Assembly (NCBI RefSeq): GCF_029855125.1 | Contig: NZ_CP123229.1 | Location: 3,020,501 to 3,084,500 of the forward strand | Direction of reading: 5' to 3' | DNA: 64,000 nt | Source: Methylocapsa sp. D3K7 | Lineage (GTDB): Bacteria; Pseudomonadota; Alphaproteobacteria; Rhizobiales; Beijerinckiaceae | Part shown: positions 43,777 to 52,586 of the stretch, piece after piece | How positions within the stretch are numbered: position 1 is the first letter of the stretch | How the letters are laid out: the number at the start of each line of letters is the position of its first letter | Translations under genes and position numbers: made by a program | Notes under the pieces: model-generated | Seen by the model: the letters and a program-made list of their open reading frames with translations, nothing else | Told to the model about the DNA's origin: nothing | Databases searched by the model: none

Positions 43777-44174
43777 ACGACCTCTATCCGGTGCATTGCG
43801 CCGCTTTGACTACCCCCGTATGCACGCGCGATCCTGCTGCAAATCCTTGAAAATCACGTTGGCAGTTCTGCAAATATGCCCTTTTGTTTCGGCGTATTCG
43901 ATTCAACGACATCTACGACCATACCTATACATCTGAAAATATTAGCAAACTCAAATTAAATGCCTCGTTGATTGAAAAGTACAGAAATATTCAATATTGT
44001 ACAAAGCTACAGGACTGGTTGTTTCTAACCCATAGAGTGCTTCCATAACTGTTGAAATCGTGAGTTGTATGGCCATATACTAAGTATAGGGGATAGCGAG
44101 CAATGTTTTTGTAATACAAAAACGCTCGTCAGGGGGGCGCCCCCTGAATCCCCGCTGGTAAGCGGCCATGACAC
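43777..44174. other. AT-rich intergenic region upstream of mob genes, oriT candidate
   Basis: About 400 bases without a gene. AT-rich until about 44120, then an abrupt GC palindrome just before mobC. This composition and position are typical of a transfer origin. Confidence 0.5.
44130..44146. other. oriT: oriT-like palindrome upstream of mobC
   Basis: CAGGGGG-GCG-CCCCCTG lies 28 bases before mobC and next to an AT-rich stretch. The sequence after it (CCCCGCTGGTAAGCGGCC) could hold the nick site. The assignment rests on position and structure only. Confidence 0.45.
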
Positions 44175-44570
44175 ATGACTCGACAAACACCCCCCTTCCG
44201 CAAAGGCGGCAGGCCTCGGAAAACCGACTCCGAAAAACGCAAGCTGCTTATTTCGGCTCGCGTGCGTCAGGACGAGATGGCGATCATCGAGGGACGCGCG
44301 GCGGAAAACAATATCCCGCTTTCGGACTTCGTCCGGGAGCAGGCGTTGTCCGGCGCGATCCTGGTCCGCAAGTCGCGTACGTTAAGCGCGATCGATCGGC
44401 ACGACCTCGCCCGGATCGGCTCAAACCTCAATCAGATTGCTCGTGCCTGCAACGCGACCGGCGACACATTCCGCGCACGCCACATCGAGTCCATCCTGGA
44501 CGAGTTGCGCCGCCTGCTCAGGCGCATCGACGCGCCGGGGCAGGCCTTGGATGAACTGGGCGAAGGGTAG
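44175..44570 (+). CDS. mobC: MobC-like relaxosome accessory protein
   Basis: 131 residues. Basic N-terminus (RKGGRPRKTDSEKRK), then a ribbon-helix-helix-like region (ISARVRQDEMAIIEGRAAENNIPLSDFVREQAL) and the MobC signature (DLARIGSNLNQIARACN). It binds near oriT and helps the relaxase. Its 3' end overlaps the relaxase start by 20 bases. Confidence 0.88.
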   Translation: MTRQTPPFRKGGRPRKTDSEKRKLLISARVRQDEMAIIEGRAAENNIPLSDFVREQALSGAILVRKSRTLSAIDRHDLARIGSNLNQIARACNATGDTFRARHIESILDELRRLLRRIDAPGQALDELGEG

Positions 44571-46143
44571 AAACACCAGAGGGCGCGGGACGTCGTTCAA
44601 GGGCGCTCTTGTGTATGTCCTGCACGACAAGGACGCCCAAACCTCCGAGCGCGTCGGTTTCGTGGAACTGCACAATCTGGCGACTGACGAGCCGCACCGC
44701 GCCTGGCGCGAAATGAAAGCCCTGTGCGATGCCGCCGATGAGTTGAAGAAACGCTCCGGCGTCAAGGCCACCGGGCGCAAGCTGACCAGGCCGGTTTACG
44801 CTTTTACCCTCAACTGGCATGAGGCCGACAACCCCGATCAGGCCCATATGCGCGAAACCGCCTTCGACGCCTTGCGCACCCTCGGCATGGAGCATTGCCA
44901 GTCGGTCATCGTCGAACATACCGACCGTCCCCACAAGCATGTCCATGTCATCGTCAATCTGGTCGATCCTGAAATCGGCCAGGCCGTGTCCCTTTCGAAC
45001 GACGCCCACAAACTTGATCGTTGGGCCGATAATTACGAAGTTACCCAGGGCGTTATTCGCAGTCCCGACCGGCGGGCAAAGTTTCATGCGCTCGACAATG
45101 GCATCGAGCCGCCGAAGCGACCGACCCAGGCGAAGTCGCGCGAGGAGTGGGAAGCCACCCGGACGCTCAACGGCGAAAAAGCAAAACAGCGTGCCGCCGA
45201 CATCAAAGCCGCCTATGCCGCTCATGTCGCCAATTTAAAGGCAGCGCAGGCCAGCGCGTTCAAAGCGCGCAACGCCGAGTCCGAGAAACTATGGAACAGC
45301 TATACAGCCGACCGCAAGGCCGTGAACGATCGCTACCAGCCGTTCATCGACGCCATCTGGAAAGGTAGGCGAACAAAACCGCCACATCCCTACACCGAGC
45401 AGGCGCTTCACGACCTTCAGGAAAGCGCCGAATGGAAGCAAATCGGGCGCACGCAGTTTGCCCAGCGCCGCCTCTTCAACGCCCGCGAGCATTCCCTTCT
45501 TGGCGCGATCGGCAACGCCGTGCGCCTTCACTATGCGGCCATGAGAGAGCGGGGCGGCCTTGCCAGCCTGTTCAAGCTGATGATCAGCCCCGCTGCCCGC
45601 CGGAAGCAGTTTGAGCGACAGCAAGAAACCGAGAAACAAGCCCTGCGGAAGCGACAGGCGCAGAGCCGCAACGAGAGAGCGGCAACCCTGAAAGCGGCGC
45701 GCCGGGTTGAACTGGCGAAACTCTCGCAGGAATTCCAGAAGGACCTGGACGCCATGAAGACCCGCCACGCCTCCGAGGTCGCCGCACAGAAGGCGGTTTG
45801 GCGGCAGCTCGCCGCTGAACGCGAGAAGGTCTGGTCGGATTATCGTAAGGAGTTCCCAATTCCGGAGCCCCAGCAAGACAAGGGCGACCAGCAGCAATCT
45901 CATCGTGACGAGTTCCGGGAGGCCGCCTCCGGAACTGCCAAACCGGAACGCGAGCGGAAGGCCGATAAGAACCCGGGAAACGGAGCCGACCGTGCGCCGA
46001 CTGTCGAAAAATCACCCCGGCGGGACTGGCGCGCCAGGCGGTCGGCGGCCGAGCGCAAAGCCGATGGATCATACAAAAAGCGGGACAGAGGCAAGGATGA
46101 CGGCGGTCGCAGCCGGCAGCGCGATCGGTACGACCACGATTGA
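44551..46143 (+). CDS. conjugative relaxase (mobilisation nuclease)
   Basis: Nicks oriT and covalently pilots the strand during transfer. 530 residues from ATG 44551, which lies within mobC. N-terminal relaxase domain with the metal-binding motif EHTDRPHKHVHVIVNLVD near residue 130. A long, charged, coiled-coil C-terminus (residues about 230-530, Lys/Arg/Glu-rich) follows. Relaxase domain of PF03432 type; MOB class is not certain. Linked to mobC and, elsewhere in the island, to a VirD4-like coupling protein. Confidence 0.9.
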   Translation: MNWAKGRNTRGRGTSFKGALVYVLHDKDAQTSERVGFVELHNLATDEPHRAWREMKALCDAADELKKRSGVKATGRKLTRPVYAFTLNWHEADNPDQAHMRETAFDALRTLGMEHCQSVIVEHTDRPHKHVHVIVNLVDPEIGQAVSLSNDAHKLDRWADNYEVTQGVIRSPDRRAKFHALDNGIEPPKRPTQAKSREEWEATRTLNGEKAKQRAADIKAAYAAHVANLKAAQASAFKARNAESEKLWNSYTADRKAVNDRYQPFIDAIWKGRRTKPPHPYTEQALHDLQESAEWKQIGRTQFAQRRLFNAREHSLLGAIGNAVRLHYAAMRERGGLASLFKLMISPAARRKQFERQQETEKQALRKRQAQSRNERAATLKAARRVELAKLSQEFQKDLDAMKTRHASEVAAQKAVWRQLAAEREKVWSDYRKEFPIPEPQQDKGDQQQSHRDEFREAASGTAKPERERKADKNPGNGADRAPTVEKSPRRDWRARRSAAERKADGSYKKRDRGKDDGGRSRQRDRYDHD

Positions 46144-46230
46144 TCGCCTGCATACGCCTGTAGGTTGTCCAAAAAACAGGTTTATAATAAGATATTGGAA
46201 ACATTTGGCGCCGGGATCACAGAAAGCAGC

Positions 46231-46434
46231 GTGACTGAGACGAACGGGGATGACACTGGAAAGCATGACCGCCGCGATGGCCGACTACCGAAAGGCAGCT
46301 CATCCGGAAAGCCGGGTTTTGTTAGTCACAGACCTCACTATCTCGATCTTGATCAAGCCCGACAGCTTCTTGCTGAGATGAATATTCACCTGACTCAACG
46401 CCAGATAAAGCGCTCGTCATACCAAAGGTCATAG
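46231..46434 (+). pseudogene. fragment of a small mob-associated gene, interrupted by IS630
   Basis: The frame from GTG 46231 contains GKPGFVSHRPHYLDLDQARQLLAEMNIHLTQRQIKRSSY before running into the IS630 left end at 46422; the last four residues come from the IS. The reading resumes after the IS as KRKLPWFIDPIEGRLKI (47589-47723). The two pieces may be one gene or two overlapping genes; the frames are not continuous when the IS is removed. Function unknown. Confidence 0.5.
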
Positions 46435-47169
46435 CGACTGACCGACGTGAGCCCATTCTCGCATCCCGATGGATGTGATTGTTTCAGGCTGGGCTATGAG
46501 CTTTCGCCAGGCGGCGCAGGCTGCGTCGATGATGGCATCGTAATTTTCGAAGACGGTGTTTGAGAGCCAGTTCTGACGCAGATACTGCCAGATGTTCTCG
46601 ACCGGGTTCAGTTCCGGCGCGCGCGAAGGCAGGAAGATCGGCGTGATGTTTTCGGGCACGTTGAGCTGGCTGGTGGTGTGCCATCCGGCCCTGTCGAGCA
46701 GCAGGACGGCATGCGCACCCTTGGCGACGTTGTGCGAGATTTCGTCGAGATGGAGCTGCATCATGCCGGTGTCCGCATAAGGCAACGCGAGGGCCGCCCC
46801 AACGCCGCGGGCGGGGCAGATCGCGCCAAACAGATAGGCGTTGTCGTAGCGCTGGTCGGCGGGCTGCCTTGGCCTCGTTCCACGCCTGGCCCACTGGCGG
46901 ACGAGGCCATTCTTCTGGCCGATCCGGGCTTCGTCCTGGAACCAGACTTCGACCGGCGTCGTCTCTGGCAGTTTGTCGAGATGAGCCTTCAGCGCGCGCG
47001 GGAAGTTTTTTTGAACGCCTCGACGATCTGTTCGTCCTGGGCTGGATGGCGCGGCCTTGCGCTGATGTGCGAGAAGCCGAGCTTCTTCAAAAGCTTTCCA
47101 ACGTAGCGCTCGTGGAAGTCGACGCCGAACCTCTCGGCGATGATGCGCCTGAGGTCCACCCGGCGCCAA
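46429..47169 (-). CDS. IS630 transposase, DDE part (frame B)
   Basis: DDE catalytic domain: VEVWFQDEARIG, VLLLDRAGWHTT and NPVENIWQYLR provide the three acids. Genuine coding in this frame starts at about 47012, at the slippery A7; residues encoded before that point are out of frame. Normally produced as a fusion with frame A by -1 ribosomal frameshifting. Confidence 0.8.
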   Translation of the reverse strand: MAPGGPQAHHRREVRRRLPRALRWKAFEEARLLAHQRKAAPSSPGRTDRRGVQKNFPRALKAHLDKLPETTPVEVWFQDEARIGQKNGLVRQWARRGTRPRQPADQRYDNAYLFGAICPARGVGAALALPYADTGMMQLHLDEISHNVAKGAHAVLLLDRAGWHTTSQLNVPENITPIFLPSRAPELNPVENIWQYLRQNWLSNTVFENYDAIIDAACAAWRKLIAQPETITSIGMREWAHVGQSL

Positions 47170-47498
47170 CGCACGACGCCATCCTTCTCACGATCCGGCC
47201 CGGCCTCGACGATTGTCGCGAACTCGGCCAACTGCGCGGCTGACAGGCGCGGCGCGGGGCCCTCTGTCCAGTTGTCGATGAGGCCCTCTGGCCCGGTGGC
47301 GTTGAAGCGATGGACCCAGTCGCGCAGCGTCTGCCGATCCATCCCGCCGATCTTGGCCGCCGCCCTCCGATCCATCCCGTCCCGCACTGCCGCCAGCGAT
47401 AACAGCCGGCGACTCTGGTTGACGTTCTTTGAGCGCCGGGCCAACACCCGAAGCTCCTTGGCCAAATAGTCCTCTCGCAATTTCACCGCTGATGGCAT
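46989..47498 (-). CDS. IS630 transposase, N-terminal DNA-binding part (frame A)
   Basis: From ATG 47498: two helix-turn-helix regions (RRLLSLAAVRDGMDRRAAAKIGGMDRQTLRDW, then RRIIAERFGVDFHERYVGKLLKKLG). The frame ends shortly after the A7 run (plus-strand T7 at 47006-47012). A -1 slip there reads on into the DDE part as VQKNFPRALKAHL. An upstream start at 47552 exists but is near the IS end. Confidence 0.8.
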   Translation of the reverse strand: MPSAVKLREDYLAKELRVLARRSKNVNQSRRLLSLAAVRDGMDRRAAAKIGGMDRQTLRDWVHRFNATGPEGLIDNWTEGPAPRLSAAQLAEFATIVEAGPDREKDGVVRWRRVDLRRIIAERFGVDFHERYVGKLLKKLGFSHISARPRHPAQDEQIVEAFKKTSRAR

Positions 47499-47588
47499 GG
47501 CGCGAATCCTCCGCGCCAAGGGAATCAGAAAACCGCCGCCAAGGGAATCCACTCAATGAGTCATCCCGCGGGGCCATTAGTATCAGAC

Positions 47589-47723
47589 ATGAACGCGAAT
47601 GGAAAACGCAAGCTACCCTGGTTCATCGATCCCATCGAGGGACGGCTCAAAATTGATAGGAACGCGCTGTTGAGCGCTTATTTCAATAGGCAGGTCGATG
47701 CGGAGCGCAATTGTGAGTTCTAG
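47589..47723 (+). CDS. small hypothetical protein or 3' remnant after IS630
   Basis: 44 residues (MNANGKRKLPWFIDPIEGRL..). Starts seven bases after the IS630 target TA. The core KLPWFIDPIEGRLKIDRNALLSAYF looks like the C-terminal part of a mob-associated protein whose N-terminal part lies left of the IS. No ribosome binding site of its own remains except what the IS end supplies. Confidence 0.4.
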   Translation: MNANGKRKLPWFIDPIEGRLKIDRNALLSAYFNRQVDAERNCEF

Positions 47724-47914
47724 TGGCCGAAATCCGACGCTCGGTATCCGCCGCGACAAATGACGGCTTTCGACCCTACCAAGTCATCGGCGAATAGGGC
47801 CGCCAATCCCCAAGCCAGTCATTCGCCAGTGCGGGCTGATAGCGGCTCTGCGCCACATTCGGTCATTCGTGCCAAAGTTTCTTTGCTCCTAAAAGCCGCC
47901 ATGCCGCCATTCGG

Positions 47915-48838
47915 TCATCTGGCCGGCGACGGCTGCACCGTCGCCTCGCGCGATACGGACAGCCCCGCGAGAAGCGGCGCGTATGCGGCGAGCCTGCGGG
48001 ATACGAACTCCGTGAAGAGCCGGACACGCTTGGTCTTGCGTGTCTCCCCCTGTGTGAGAAGCCAGAGCGTTCCGTACATGTGGAGGTCGGTGCCCGGCAC
48101 CCTCACCAGTAGGGGGTCGACATCTCCGACGAAACACGGCAGCGTCGTGATCCCGAGCCCTTGCCGTACAGCAACGATCTCCGCCGCGGCGTCCGTGGTC
48201 CTGAACGGAACTCCCGTGGTGCGAACCTCACCCTCGCTGGCCCACTCCGGAATGCCATGCATGCTTATGACGATCCACCGGATGGGATCAGGCGCGCCCG
48301 CACGCCACGCGGCGAGTCTATCGCGGGATATGTAGACGCCGCCGAACAGCTCCGGTCCCTTCAGGCCGTGAAGATTGAGCGGCAGGGTTTTGCGGTCGTA
48401 GACGACGCGGATCGCGACGTCGGCCTCGCGGTTGGTCAGATTTGCCAGCTCGCCGGACGACAAGATTTCCATCTCGATGTCCGGATGCAGACGCGCGAAC
48501 TCGGCGAAGTCCGGGATGAGCAGGTGTGTCGCGAGGATTGGTGTCAACGTCACCCGCAGAAGCCCGCGCACGCTCTGGTCACGGCCGAAGACGCGCGTCT
48601 CAAGCTGGTGCGATGACGCTTCCATCTGGTTCGCGAGCTCGAGGACCTCCTCGCCCGCAGCCGTCAAGCGGTAGCCCGAAGGCAGCTTTTCGAACATCTG
48701 CGCCCCGAGGCGTTCCTCGAGCTGGGCGATGCGTCGCAGCACGGTCGCGTGGTTCACTCCGAGACGCTTGGCGGCGGCCCGCACTGAGCCTCCGCGCGCG
48801 GCGGCAAGAAAGTAGCGAACGTCATCCCAATCGATCAT
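47915..48838 (-). CDS. LysR family transcriptional regulator
   Basis: 307 residues from ATG 48838. N-terminal winged helix (DDVRYFLAAARGGSVRAAAKRLGVNHATVLRRIAQLEERLG) and a periplasmic-binding-fold effector domain to the end. An ATG-less start at 48853 (GTG/TTG) would add five residues. Divergent from a cluster of SDR, NTF2-like, methyltransferase and flavin reductase genes that it may control. Confidence 0.88.
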   Translation of the reverse strand: MIDWDDVRYFLAAARGGSVRAAAKRLGVNHATVLRRIAQLEERLGAQMFEKLPSGYRLTAAGEEVLELANQMEASSHQLETRVFGRDQSVRGLLRVTLTPILATHLLIPDFAEFARLHPDIEMEILSSGELANLTNREADVAIRVVYDRKTLPLNLHGLKGPELFGGVYISRDRLAAWRAGAPDPIRWIVISMHGIPEWASEGEVRTTGVPFRTTDAAAEIVAVRQGLGITTLPCFVGDVDPLLVRVPGTDLHMYGTLWLLTQGETRKTKRVRLFTEFVSRRLAAYAPLLAGLSVSREATVQPSPAR

Positions 48839-49100
48839 GGTGCAATCCGGCACCGCAGGGTGCGCCTTCCAAAGCCTAACTCATCGTACAGCCGTACGAG
48901 CGCTCATCGTAACACAGGTCGACGAGCGCGGCCCAATTCCGAACGGCGGAACCTTATCGTCGCGGCTGCCGTTAGTAGCTGTACCGGATCGATTTCGCAC
49001 CACCGATGTGCGCGCTTCCGCACTCACCGCCTTACCCCGGCAGACCCATGTTGAAGGTCTCGGGCGCGTTCCCGAGTGACCAAGGCGGAAGCCTGGAAGG

Positions 49101-49226
49101 ATGCACGACATGACCGGACTGAATGGAAAGACCGCTGTGATCACCGGCGCCACCGGCATCGGCCTCGCCTCGGCAAAGCGATTCATCGAGGAAGGCGCCT
49201 TCGTCTTCATCTTCGGCCGCCGGTAG
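49101..49226 (+). pseudogene. N-terminal fragment of a short-chain dehydrogenase
   Basis: Only the first Rossmann strand and helix remain: [32 protein letters not shown], then TAG. The cofactor-binding TGxxxGxG motif is present but the catalytic YxxxK half is absent. Divergent from the LysR gene, the classical arrangement for a regulated SDR. The adjoining bases belong to a different family. Confidence 0.65.
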
Positions 49227-49227
49227 G

Positions 49228-49305
49228 AATCTCGATGCGTTCCGCGATCGCTTGATGGAGCGTCCCTCGCTGAAAACCGCGATGACCCATGAGGGACTGA
49301 TCTAG
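49228..49305 (+). pseudogene. C-terminal fragment of a glutathione S-transferase
   Basis: 26 codons reading NLDAFRDRLMERPSLKTA and ending EGLI, the typical end of a bacterial GST. It directly follows the SDR fragment, so two unrelated genes were joined by a deletion. Confidence 0.5.
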
Positions 49306-49398
49306 CGAGGGCGTTTTCGCGGGAATCGGGGGGATTTGTATCGCAACGGGGCATGAATGCCCTCCCGAAGATAATTAGAAAGCATGAAAGGAAAAGTC

Positions 49399-50148
49399 AT
49401 GGGAAAGCTCGACAGTAAAGTTGCAGTCATCACGGGCGGATCGAGCGGTATTGGCTTGGCCACTGCTAAGCGCTTCGTGGAAGAAGGCGCGCATGTCGTG
49501 ATTACTAGTCGACGAGAAAAAGAGCTGAAAGAGGCCGCAGCCCTTATCGGAAAAAACGTCACGACGGTCACGGGTGATATAACGCGCCTTGAGGATTTGG
49601 ACCGGCTCTATGCCGTCGTGAAAGAGAAACACGGTCACATCGATGCACTTTTCGCAAATGCCGGCTGGGGTGAAGTCTCACCACTTGGAGCGGTTACCGA
49701 AGCTCATTTCGACAAAACCTTCGATTTAAATGCGAAGGGAACATTCTTCACCGTCCAGAAGGCTATTCCCCTCTTCAAAGATGGAGGTTCGATCATCCTG
49801 ACCACTTCGGTCGCGAACGTAATGGGATTACCAACGTTTGCTGTCTATGCCGCGACTAAGGCGGCTGTGCGCAGTTTTGTGCGTAGCTGGGCCATGGAAC
49901 TAAAAGACCGCAAAATCCGTGTGAATGGGGTAAGCCCCGGACCCATCGAAACTGCGGCACTTGAGAAAGCGGGCATCCCCCCTGAAATGATGGAACAAGC
50001 GATAGCAGGGTTCACCACGCAGGTTCCGCTCGGACGCAGAGGCAAGCCCGAGGAAATTGCGGCTGCCGTGGCGTTTCTTGCCTCCGAAGAAAGTTCATAC
50101 ATAACCGGCGTAGAACTCGCCGTCGATGGAGGCATGGCGCAGGTCTAA
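49399..50148 (+). CDS. short-chain dehydrogenase/reductase
   Basis: 249 residues from ATG 49399, which has AAAGGA upstream; ATG 49384 is too close to the site. Complete classical SDR: TGGSSGIG cofactor motif, NAG in LFANAGWG, catalytic Ser in LTTSVAN, YAATK (Tyr-x-x-x-Lys) and PGPIET. NAD(P)H-dependent oxidation or reduction of an unknown alcohol/ketone. It resembles what the truncated SDR upstream would have been. Confidence 0.92.
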   Translation: MGKLDSKVAVITGGSSGIGLATAKRFVEEGAHVVITSRREKELKEAAALIGKNVTTVTGDITRLEDLDRLYAVVKEKHGHIDALFANAGWGEVSPLGAVTEAHFDKTFDLNAKGTFFTVQKAIPLFKDGGSIILTTSVANVMGLPTFAVYAATKAAVRSFVRSWAMELKDRKIRVNGVSPGPIETAALEKAGIPPEMMEQAIAGFTTQVPLGRRGKPEEIAAAVAFLASEESSYITGVELAVDGGMAQV

Positions 50149-50291
50149 TCAAGGCTCACCTTATCTTCCAGAATGTGTTCAAGAAGGAGCAGTAATCGAT
50201 TTGCGACCGTGTGATTTGCCTCGAGACGGAATGGTTCCGAAATGTCCGATCTAATCGGACACTAACTCTAATATGCAAAGGAGAGACCACA

Positions 50292-50723
50292 ATGAGCACC
50301 GAAAAAAATGTACAGGTTGTGAAAGATTTCTTGGCTGCCATGGGCAACTACAATGAGCGCGATGATGAGCCTGACCTGCTGGCGTTGGTTACCGAAGATA
50401 TCCAGTGGATCATACCGGGCAAAGACTGGCCGCTGGCAGGCACGTATCGCGGACACAAGGAATTGGCAGCGTTGATTAAGAAGGCATCTCAAGAGGTGGA
50501 CATGAAATTTACCACGCCCCCTGAATTCGTGGCACAGGGAGACCGGGTGATGGTCGTCGGCGTCGCTGAAGGAAAAATCTATGCGACGAATAAGCCGTTC
50601 TATGACGAATGGGTTTTCGACTTAACTATTCGCGATGGTAAAGTCGCGCGCTTCAAGGAATATATTGACACGCAAGCACTAGCACGCGCCGCGCAAAAGG
50701 GCGCGTCCGAGTTGGCTGCGTAG
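50292..50723 (+). CDS. NTF2-like (SnoaL-type) protein
   Basis: 143 residues from ATG 50292, which follows AAAGGAGAG. Cone-shaped NTF2 fold predicted from VKDFLAAMGNYNERDDEPDLLALVTEDIQW, WPLAGTYRGHKEL and the C-terminal FDLTIRDGKVARFKEYIDT. Could be an isomerase, hydrolase or binding protein. Lies in a same-strand run of genes from the SDR to the second methyltransferase. Confidence 0.82.
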   Translation: MSTEKNVQVVKDFLAAMGNYNERDDEPDLLALVTEDIQWIIPGKDWPLAGTYRGHKELAALIKKASQEVDMKFTTPPEFVAQGDRVMVVGVAEGKIYATNKPFYDEWVFDLTIRDGKVARFKEYIDTQALARAAQKGASELAA

Positions 50724-50775
50724 CACTAGACGCCGTACGCTTTTTCGAATGCGAGAAAGTTAAAGGAGAAATCAG

Positions 50776-51408
50776 ATGTACGACCAATCCAAGCAATCCG
50801 AGTTGATCCGGTTCTCACGAGTCGAATTGGGCTCAACGGTCCTCGACGTTTACCCGAGCGGAGGCGATTGGACGCGGCTGTTCTCCGACATTGTGGGAGC
50901 TAAAGGGCGTGTCTTCAGCTTCGTGCCGACCGAAATCACCGATGTCATGAAAGATCAGTTTGGCAAAGTGCAGGCGCTGGCGAAGGAACCGGGCCGAGAG
51001 AATGTCGAAGCCGTCTCGGCCGACCTCGTTGCGATGCCGAAGGTCACGAAGCCAGCGGATCTTCTATGGCTGCATCTGTTTTACCACGATCTCCACACCA
51101 AGCTGATGGGGGCCAAGGGCGCGACGGCGGCCGACTTCAACCGAGCCGTCCACGAGCGACTGAAGCCCGGTGGGTTCTATGTCATTGTCGACCATGCCAC
51201 CGCCGCCGGGGCGGGTACGAGTGACGCCCAATCGCTGCATCGGATTGACCCTGTATCCGTTCGCAAGGAGGTAGAGGCCGCAGGCTTCGTGCTGGACGAG
51301 GAAAGCACCATGCTCGCGAAGAAGGACGATCCGCATTCCGTCAAGGCGTTCGATTCATCGATCAAAGGCAAGACCGACCGCTTCGCCTATCGGTTCGTGA
51401 AGCCCTGA
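50776..51408 (+). CDS. predicted methyltransferase, COG4798 type (copy 1)
   Basis: 210 residues. Begins MYDQSKQSELIRF; motif I is TVLDVYPSGGDWTRLFSD, motif III LKPGGFYVIVDHATAAGAG. SAM binding is expected; substrate unknown. It is a close paralogue of the gene at 52587 and has no signal peptide here, though many relatives do. AAAGGAGAA precedes the ATG. Confidence 0.8.
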   Translation: MYDQSKQSELIRFSRVELGSTVLDVYPSGGDWTRLFSDIVGAKGRVFSFVPTEITDVMKDQFGKVQALAKEPGRENVEAVSADLVAMPKVTKPADLLWLHLFYHDLHTKLMGAKGATAADFNRAVHERLKPGGFYVIVDHATAAGAGTSDAQSLHRIDPVSVRKEVEAAGFVLDEESTMLAKKDDPHSVKAFDSSIKGKTDRFAYRFVKP

Positions 51409-51420
51409 CAGGCACTCAAG

Positions 51421-51855
51421 ATGCATAATAATGAAAAAATTATCAGAGACCTCTATGCCGCCGGAGAGGGGCAAGCACTGGATACCGCGAAGTTTGTCTC
51501 CATGTTCTCTGACGAAGGATTTATGTTGGATATGGCTTCCGGCACGAAGTTCCGCGGGAAGGCCATTGGTGAATCCATTGCTGGCTTGGCAAGTGCATTC
51601 CCGGACGTCCACCGTGAGTTACTTAGCATCTACGTCGCGGAGAACGTCGTTGTGGTCGAAATCGCCATTCGGGGTACGCATAAAGGTGATCTGATTCTAC
51701 CTACCGGAACACTACCTCCAACGGGCAAGACAATCGATGTCCCAGGGTGCGATGTTTATCACCTTGAAGGCGGGAAGATCGCATCCTTTCATTGCTACTA
51801 TGTGCCTTCCTTAATGCAGCAGCAACTTGGCGAAAAAAATATGAGGTTATCATGA
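51421..51855 (+). CDS. SnoaL-like polyketide-cyclase family protein
   Basis: 144 residues with NTF2 fold. MSDEGFMLDMA-type strand, GTKFRGKAIGESIAGLASAFPD, and the C-terminal VYHLEGGKIASFHCYY are family features of SnoaL-like ester cyclases. Twelve bases after the methyltransferase stop and overlapping the next gene by ATGA, so co-transcribed. Confidence 0.8.
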   Translation: MHNNEKIIRDLYAAGEGQALDTAKFVSMFSDEGFMLDMASGTKFRGKAIGESIAGLASAFPDVHRELLSIYVAENVVVVEIAIRGTHKGDLILPTGTLPPTGKTIDVPGCDVYHLEGGKIASFHCYYVPSLMQQQLGEKNMRLS

Positions 51856-52478
51856 CCACCAAACCCCGCATCGCCATCGTAATTGGCTCGACCCGGCCCG
51901 GTAGGTACGCCGACAAGGCCGCTGGCTGGATGCTGAAACAGACCCAGGCCCGTGACGACCTCGTGGCGGAGCTTGTCGACCTGCGCGACCATCCGATGCC
52001 CTTCTTCGATGAGAAGGGGCCGCCTATGTCGACGCCCAGCGAGAACGCCGAGGCATTGCGCTGGCAGAAGACACTCGCCCGATACGACGGCTTCGTTTTC
52101 GTGGTGGCCGAATACAACAGCTCGATCACGGGTGTGCTGAAGAATGCGCTCGACCAAGCCTATAAGGAGTGGGGACGGAAGCCGTTCACTGCCATTGGTT
52201 ACGGCGGGGCCGGAGCGGCGCGCGCGATTGAGCATCTACGCCAAATCACGAGTGCGCTGCAAATGGTTTCGACCGCCCCCACCGTCAACATTGGCGGCGC
52301 CGATTTCATGTCGACCTCCCCGATGGGTGCAAACAAGCCCATCGAAGACATCGAGGCACACCTGCTTGCCTCCACGAAGTCGGCTTTGGATGAGCTCGTC
52401 TGGTGGGCCCATGCGACGATGGCGGCGAAAGCCGCTGAAGCTTCATATCGGCGCGACCCGAACGAGCTGGCGGCGTAG
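51852..52478 (+). CDS. NAD(P)H-dependent FMN reductase
   Basis: 208 residues. Flavodoxin-like fold with the FMN-binding GSTRPGRYADKAAGW near the start, VVAEYNSSITGVLKNALD in the middle and GYGGAGAARAI after it. Reduces FMN or quinones with NAD(P)H. ATG 51852 overlaps the SnoaL-like stop. Confidence 0.9.
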   Translation: MTTKPRIAIVIGSTRPGRYADKAAGWMLKQTQARDDLVAELVDLRDHPMPFFDEKGPPMSTPSENAEALRWQKTLARYDGFVFVVAEYNSSITGVLKNALDQAYKEWGRKPFTAIGYGGAGAARAIEHLRQITSALQMVSTAPTVNIGGADFMSTSPMGANKPIEDIEAHLLASTKSALDELVWWAHATMAAKAAEASYRRDPNELAA

Positions 52479-52586
52479 CGCTGGCCACCTGCGGCCATCG
52501 GGCCCAGGGTAGACGATGGATCCAGCCGTGGATTGCCCCTCGCACGCCGCCCGCTCGTCGAATGCCCAACCGTACAGGAGATCCCG

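Larger units (their letters stand above)
46422..47580 (-). mobile_element. IS630-family insertion sequence
   Basis: About 1.16 kb. TA dinucleotides flank both ends (46420-46421 and 47581-47582), as expected for TA target duplication. Imperfect terminal inverted repeats: the left end begins CCAAAGGTCATAGCG and the right end, read inward, CTAATGGCCCCGCGG. It carries two overlapping transposase frames joined at an A7 slippery run. Confidence 0.8.
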
